This document shows, piece by piece, positions 59,683 to 64,000 of a DNA stretch of 64,000 bases. The stretch comes from Allobosea psychrotolerans (GTDB lineage Bacteria; Pseudomonadota; Alphaproteobacteria; Rhizobiales; Beijerinckiaceae). The notes beneath the pieces were generated by a model. That model searched no databases. It was given only the letters and a program-made list of their open reading frames with translations, and was not told the origin of the DNA. Both the position numbers and the translations under genes were made by a program. How positions within the stretch are numbered: the first letter of the stretch is position 1; every line of letters begins with the position of its first letter. Location of the stretch: the NCBI RefSeq assembly GCF_002917105.1, contig NZ_PQFZ01000002.1, positions 248,001 through 312,000 on the forward strand. Reading direction: 5' to 3'.

Positions 59683-60131
59683 GCTTTTTTCTCCCAGCGG
59701 CCGGCCTCGTCCTGCTGCCAGTAGCTGGCGCTGGCACCCGAAGCCCGAACCGACTTCCAATCCTCGCGCGCCGCTGTCAGCGCGTCGGGATCGTCACCAT
59801 CGAAAATCAACACGACGCGCTCGTAGTCCTGCAATGCGTCGGGAATGCGGACGCCTTCGGCGCAGATACGGACCTGCGCCGCGTTGGGGTTATGCGCCTT
59901 CGTCGTCAGCACGATCGGATTGGCCGCCGCGTCGGCCTCGGCCGCCGTGACGTGAGGCAGGAAGCTCTCGTCGGAATAGGTCCAGAGATGATCGTCGAGT
60001 GCGCTGAGACGCTCCGGGCTGGACAATTCGACCACGACCTTCTGCCCGCGCGAAACCGCCCGATCGAGAATCGTCGGCAGAACCTGTTCGAGCGGGCGCG
60101 ATTGCAGATGGAAGAACAGGATTTCCGGCAT
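59679..60131 (-). CDS. holC: DNA polymerase III chi subunit
   Basis: HolC links the clamp loader to SSB at the replication fork. The 150-residue product begins MPEILFFHLQSRPLEQVLPTILDRAVSRGQKVVVEL with SALDDHLWTYSDESFLPH and ERVVLIFDGDD, the family core. I take the ATG at 60131; another ATG three codons upstream would add three residues. It follows pepA by 47 bases in the common pepA-holC order and overlaps the lipoprotein start. Confidence 0.93.
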   Translation of the reverse strand: MPEILFFHLQSRPLEQVLPTILDRAVSRGQKVVVELSSPERLSALDDHLWTYSDESFLPHVTAAEADAAANPIVLTTKAHNPNAAQVRICAEGVRIPDALQDYERVVLIFDGDDPDALTAAREDWKSVRASGASASYWQQDEAGRWEKKA

Positions 60132-60178
60132 GAAAGCCATTCTTTCCGAAATGTTGCGGGAGCAGTCTCCAGATCGAA

Positions 60179-61672
60179 TCAGCTTTCGTAATGCTCAGCC
60201 ACCAGACGATCGAGCAGGCGCACGCCCCAGCCCGAACCCCAGGAGCGGTTGATCTCGGTATTGGGCGAGCTCATGCCCGTGCCTGCAATGTCGAGATGCA
60301 CCCAGGGAGTGTCGTTGACATGGCGCTGCAGGAACTGAGCGGCGGTGATCGAGCCGCCATAGCGACCAGCCGAGTTCTTCATGTCGGCGAATTTCGAATC
60401 GATCATCTTGTCGTACGCCGCCGAAAGCGGCATGCGCCAGACCGCTTCACCGGTCGCCTTTCCGGCGGCGCTCAATCGCTCCGACAATTCGTCGTTGTTG
60501 GAGAACAGGCCGGCATGTTCCTGCGCCAGGGCAACCAGGATCGCCCCGGTCAGCGTTGCGAGATTGATCATGAATTTCGGCTTGAATTCGGCCTGGGTAT
60601 ACCAGAGCACATCGGCCAGAACGAGGCGGCCTTCCGCGTCGGTGTTGATGATCTCGATGGTCTGCCCCGAAAGCGAGGTGACGATGTCGCCGGGGCGTTG
60701 GGCATTGCCGTCGGGCATGTTCTCGACGAGACCGATCACGCCGATGGCGTTGACCTTGGCCTTGCGGGCGGCAAGCGCATGCATCAGCCCGGTGACGCAG
60801 GCCGCGCCCGCCATGTCGCCCTTCATGTCCTCCATGCTGGCGCCGGGCTTGAGCGAGATGCCGCCAGTGTCGAAAGTCACGCCCTTGCCGACAAAGGCAA
60901 TGGGCTGGACGCCGGACTTGGCGCCATTCCAGCGCATCACGACGACGCGGCTTTCGCGGCGCGAGCCCTGGCCGACAGCAAGGAGCGCGCGCATCCCGAT
61001 CTTCTTCAGTTGCTTCTCGTCGAGGACGTCGACCTCGACGCCGAGCTTCTCGAGCTTGGCGGCGCGATCGGCGAACTCTTCAGGGTAGAGAACATTGGGC
61101 GGCTCGTTGACGAGATCGCGCGCCAGTTCGACGCCGCCCGCGATCGCCTCGCGCGCCTTCAAGGCCTTCTTGACCGCCGCGGGGTCAGACACCCGCAGCG
61201 TCACCGTAAGCGGCTCGGCCTCGTCCTTCTCCTTCGTCTTGGTCTTGTAGCGATCGAAGGCGTAAGCGCGCAGCCGCATCCCAAGCGCGATGTCCGCGGC
61301 CTGGTCGGCCGTCGGCTCACCGTCCGGCAGGGCCAGAATCATATCGGCGCTGCGGCCATGACCAAGGCGCCCGGCGATAGCGCCGCCAAGCTTGGCGAAA
61401 TCGAGCTTGCCGCGCTCCGCTTCCGGGCCCACACCGATGGCGATCAGGCGCTCATAGCCGGCTCCGTCGGGAGCCAGCAGGGTCAGCCCCGATAGCGCCT
61501 TGCCTTTGAAGCGCTCGGCCGCTGCAGCGCGCGCGAGCAGGCTGCGGGCGCCTTCGCCGAGCCATTCGTCGGCCGCCTTCGGCGGCGTCAGCGCATCCGA
61601 TACGAGAATCACGAGATCCTGGCCGGAGATTGCGTTCAGGGCTTTGACCTCGAGCTTCAGGCGCTGCGACAT
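60179..61672 (-). CDS. pepA: Leucyl aminopeptidase (cytosol aminopeptidase, M17)
   Basis: PepA removes N-terminal residues from peptides and, in some bacteria, binds DNA. The 497 residues have the M17 signature [14 protein letters not shown] and the metal and catalytic Lys regions [17 protein letters not shown] and [11 protein letters not shown]. The ATG at 61672 is the family start; the frame continues far upstream only as antiphase of lptF. It is divergent from lptF. Confidence 0.96.
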   Translation of the reverse strand: MSQRLKLEVKALNAISGQDLVILVSDALTPPKAADEWLGEGARSLLARAAAAERFKGKALSGLTLLAPDGAGYERLIAIGVGPEAERGKLDFAKLGGAIAGRLGHGRSADMILALPDGEPTADQAADIALGMRLRAYAFDRYKTKTKEKDEAEPLTVTLRVSDPAAVKKALKAREAIAGGVELARDLVNEPPNVLYPEEFADRAAKLEKLGVEVDVLDEKQLKKIGMRALLAVGQGSRRESRVVVMRWNGAKSGVQPIAFVGKGVTFDTGGISLKPGASMEDMKGDMAGAACVTGLMHALAARKAKVNAIGVIGLVENMPDGNAQRPGDIVTSLSGQTIEIINTDAEGRLVLADVLWYTQAEFKPKFMINLATLTGAILVALAQEHAGLFSNNDELSERLSAAGKATGEAVWRMPLSAAYDKMIDSKFADMKNSAGRYGGSITAAQFLQRHVNDTPWVHLDIAGTGMSSPNTEINRSWGSGWGVRLLDRLVAEHYES

Positions 61673-61762
61673 GACGGGCTCACGATTTGGGAATTGGGGC
61701 GTCGGGAAGGGCGAAACGAGACGAACACAAACGATTCCCGTTTGCGCCTTGATTGCGCCTAT

Positions 61763-61792
61763 ACCATAGGGTGAGTTCGACGAACCGTCCAA
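61763..61792 (-). promoter_or_regulatory. pepA: Candidate pepA promoter
   Basis: On the minus strand TTGGAC (61787-61792), 18 bases, TATGGT (61763-61768). A small inverted repeat (GTTCG with CGAAC) lies in the spacer. It is about 90 bases from the pepA ATG. Confidence 0.4.
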
Positions 61793-61831
61793 GGGAGCCT
61801 CGCCTCCCAGCCTTGCATCGGAATCAGAAGC

Positions 61832-63022
61832 TTGTTCCTTAAGCGCCTCGACCGCTACATCCTGAAGATCGCGACGGTCGCGGCCATCGTCCTGCTTGTC
61901 GGGCTGACGAGCGTGATCTGGGTCACGCAGGCCCTGCGCGAGGTCGATCTGATCACCGGCAAGGGCCAGACGGTCCTGATCTTCTTCACCGTCACACTGC
62001 TTTCGCTGCCGGCGCTGGTCGCAGGCATCGCGCCGGTCGCGCTGTTCATGGCGACGCTCTACACGCTGAACCGGTTGAACAGCGATTCCGAGCTGATCGT
62101 GATGAACGCAGCCGGCGTCGCGCCCCATCGCCTGACGCGGCCGTTCATCGTCCTGACGATCGCGACCTCGCTGATCGTCTGCTGGATGACGCTGTCTGTG
62201 ATGCCGGCGGGATTTCGCATGCTGCGCGACCTGATCACGCTGATCCGCGCGGATTTCGTCGCGAACGTGGTCAAGGAGGGCCAGTTCGTCTCGCTCGATT
62301 CGGGGGTGACCTTCCATTACCGCGAGAAATCGGGAGACGCACTGGTCGGCATCTTCATGCAGGACAGGCGCGATCCGAAGCAGCCTTCGATCTATATCGC
62401 CGAGCGCGGACGCACCGTCGATGTCGACGGCAACAGCTTCCTGATGCTGGAAAAGGGCACGATCCAGCGCGAAAATCGTCAGGATACGACCTCGATCATC
62501 TCGTTCGAGCGCTACGCGCTCAACCTGTCGGCGCTGTCGGGCGATCCTACGGGAGGGGCCGGCGAAGGCGATGGCGACAAGGTCACCTACAAGCCGCGCG
62601 AACGCTCGACCTGGGCGCTGCTGAACCAGGACCCCAATGAGAGCTATTACAAGCTCCAGGAGGGACGTTTCCGTGCCGAACTGCACAACAGGCTGTCGGC
62701 CCCGCTCTACCCGATCGCCTTCATGCTGATCGCCTTTGCGGCGATCGGCGAGGCGCGCACCACACGTCAGGGCCGCGCAGTCGCGCTCCAATCCGCCATC
62801 CTCATCGTCAGTGCGACGCGCATCGGCGCTTACGCCGCCTGGACGGCGAGCGTCAGATCAAGCTTCGCGGTCTGGCTGCTCTATATCCTGCCGCTGGCCG
62901 CAATCGTTATCTCGGTTTCGCTGATCGTCTTCGGCCAAAGGCTGCGGCCTTTCCTGGGACGCCTCACGGCGCCCTTGTTCGCGCCGTTCAACCTGCTCGC
63001 AGCAAGGCTTCGGCGCGCCTGA
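61832..63022 (+). CDS. lptF: LPS export ABC transporter permease LptF
   Basis: LptF with LptG and LptB extracts LPS from the inner membrane towards the outer leaflet. The 396-residue protein begins [38 protein letters not shown] and has the YjgP/YjgQ fold with six spans and a periplasmic domain (about residues 130-280). No ATG fits; the TTG at 61832 with GGAA upstream is the best start. Its stop overlaps the lptG ATG (TGATG). It completes the lipid A pathway seen elsewhere in the window. Confidence 0.93.
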   Translation: MFLKRLDRYILKIATVAAIVLLVGLTSVIWVTQALREVDLITGKGQTVLIFFTVTLLSLPALVAGIAPVALFMATLYTLNRLNSDSELIVMNAAGVAPHRLTRPFIVLTIATSLIVCWMTLSVMPAGFRMLRDLITLIRADFVANVVKEGQFVSLDSGVTFHYREKSGDALVGIFMQDRRDPKQPSIYIAERGRTVDVDGNSFLMLEKGTIQRENRQDTTSIISFERYALNLSALSGDPTGGAGEGDGDKVTYKPRERSTWALLNQDPNESYYKLQEGRFRAELHNRLSAPLYPIAFMLIAFAAIGEARTTRQGRAVALQSAILIVSATRIGAYAAWTASVRSSFAVWLLYILPLAAIVISVSLIVFGQRLRPFLGRLTAPLFAPFNLLAARLRRA

Positions 63023-64000
63023 TGCTTCTGATCTCGACCTTTGGCCGCTATCTGACAAAGCGGTTCGCACGCGCCATCCTCGGCGTCTTCAGCACGTTCT
63101 TCTTCCTGATCGGAACGCTCGACTTCGTCGAGCTGATGCGGCGTGCGGGCGATTCGCCCATCGCCACGACGCCGCTGATCATCCAGCTCGCGCTCTACCG
63201 TGCGCCGGCGGTCGCCGAGCAGATCTTTCCGTTCGCGGCGCTGTTTGGCGGCATGTTCGCGCTGCTGACGCTGAGCCGGAAGCTCGAGCTCGTCGTCGCA
63301 CGCTCGGTCGGCGTCTCGGCCTGGCAATTCCTGCAACCCGCGGCCCTCGTGGCCGTGGTCATCGGGCTGGTCTCGATCCTGATATACAACCCCGTGGCGG
63401 CCGAGCTGAAGCGCAAGGCCACCGCGCTCGAACTGCGGCTGTTCGCCCGCACCGGCCAGACGGCCAGCGGTCAGGACATCTGGATGCGGCAACGCAGCAT
63501 CGACGGCCAGGCGATCATCCGCGCCGCCGGCGCGCTGCCGGACGGCGACGGCCTCTCCGACGTCGCGATCTTCAATTTCGATGCCAATGGCGGCTTCGTC
63601 GAGCGGATCGACGCGAAACGCGCCGTGCTCTATCGAGGGCACTGGGAACTCACCGATGCGCGTGTGATCTCCGCCATGGAAGAGCCGCAAAACTACAAGA
63701 CCTACCTGCTCGCGACCACGCTGGAGCCCGAGCAGATGCGGCAAAGCTTCACACCGCCCGACGCCGTCGGCTTCTGGGCGATGCCCACGGTGATCGAAAG
63801 AACGCAGCGCGCCGGGCTCGATACGACACGCTATGAACTGCGCTATCAGTCACTTAAGGCGCGCCCCCTGCTGCTCGTCGCCATGGTTTTGGTCGCTGCG
63901 TCCGTTTCCTTAAGATTTTTCCGGTTTGGTGGGGTAACTAGACTGGTGATAGGTGGCGTGGCGGCCGGCTTCGTGCTGTATGTTGCGACGCAGCTGTCGG
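63022..64000 (+). CDS. lptG: LPS export ABC transporter permease LptG, partial
   Basis: The ATG at 63022 shares bases with the lptF stop. The translated 326 codons begin [19 protein letters not shown] with FFFLIGTLDFVELMRRAG, then PAVAEQIFPFAALFGGMFALLTLSRKLEL and the characteristic YNPVAAELKRKATALE, all typical of LptG. The gene runs off the window without a stop. No frameshift is visible to the edge. It forms the LptFG membrane pair. Confidence 0.93.
   Translation, partial: MLLISTFGRYLTKRFARAILGVFSTFFFLIGTLDFVELMRRAGDSPIATTPLIIQLALYRAPAVAEQIFPFAALFGGMFALLTLSRKLELVVARSVGVSAWQFLQPAALVAVVIGLVSILIYNPVAAELKRKATALELRLFARTGQTASGQDIWMRQRSIDGQAIIRAAGALPDGDGLSDVAIFNFDANGGFVERIDAKRAVLYRGHWELTDARVISAMEEPQNYKTYLLATTLEPEQMRQSFTPPDAVGFWAMPTVIERTQRAGLDTTRYELRYQSLKARPLLLVAMVLVAASVSLRFFRFGGVTRLVIGGVAAGFVLYVATQLS

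Noticed and set aside
61721..61780. LexA-like box between pepA and lptF
   Set aside because: GAAC and GTTC strings are present, but none are spaced as a GAAC-N7-GAAC direct repeat.

Overview
The window is chromosomal core sequence from a GC-rich alphaproteobacterium. Gene content and order point to the order Hyphomicrobiales, and a Bosea-like organism is my best guess. This is an inference from family and order knowledge, not a database result. Supporting signs are separate trpE and trpG followed by trpDC-moaC-moeA-lexA-comEC-gltX-gltA, an S2 protein with a C-terminal extension, a 443-residue ProRS, lpxI in place of lpxH, and LexA operators of the GAAC-N7-GAAC type. I found no rRNA, tRNA, CRISPR array, insertion sequence or prophage.

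Layout. 1-4253: a partial glmU diverges from opgG-opgH (periplasmic glucans). 4271-7858 (minus): a five-gene cluster with two DUF350 membrane proteins, a DUF1190 protein, a YgiC/YjfC-type ATP-grasp ligase and a VOC protein. 7940-11155 (minus): pyrG, secG and tpiA, with a triple 36-bp hairpin repeat after secG. 11345-19964 (plus): ppiD, trpE, trpG, trpD, trpC, moaC, moeA and lexA. 19958-26525: comEC (minus), then gltX, gltA and an orphan Bug-type receptor (plus). 26659-42231 (minus): the conserved block rpsB-tsf-pyrH-frr-uppS-cdsA-dxr-rseP-bamA-lpxD-fabZ-lpxA-lpxI-lpxB, interrupted by a plus-strand VOC gene between pyrH and frr. 42484-46132 (minus): a small exported protein, then EVE, VOC and WYL-regulator genes, a nicotinamidase and an FkbM methyltransferase. 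46353-54190 (minus): dnaE, a 36-codon membrane-protein gene, lolD, lolC/E, proS and coaD. 54240-64000: an MCP, an ABC-F ATPase, a SnoaL-like protein, a lipoprotein, holC and pepA, and the divergent lptF-lptG cut by the window edge.

Functionally the window is dominated by envelope construction: lipid A (lpxA, B, D, I), outer-membrane assembly (bamA, lptFG), lipoprotein sorting (lolCD), undecaprenyl and phospholipid precursors (dxr, uppS, cdsA) and glucans. Translation (rpsB, tsf, frr, gltX, proS) and replication (dnaE, holC) are interleaved with it.

The most notable observation is a gene too short for routine calling (49939-50049, minus). It encodes a 36-residue single-span membrane protein and has a strong ribosome binding site. 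Its promoter carries one perfect and one near-perfect copy of the LexA operator that also controls lexA in this window. It looks like an SOS-induced small membrane protein, analogous to Caulobacter SidA, placed directly upstream of dnaE.
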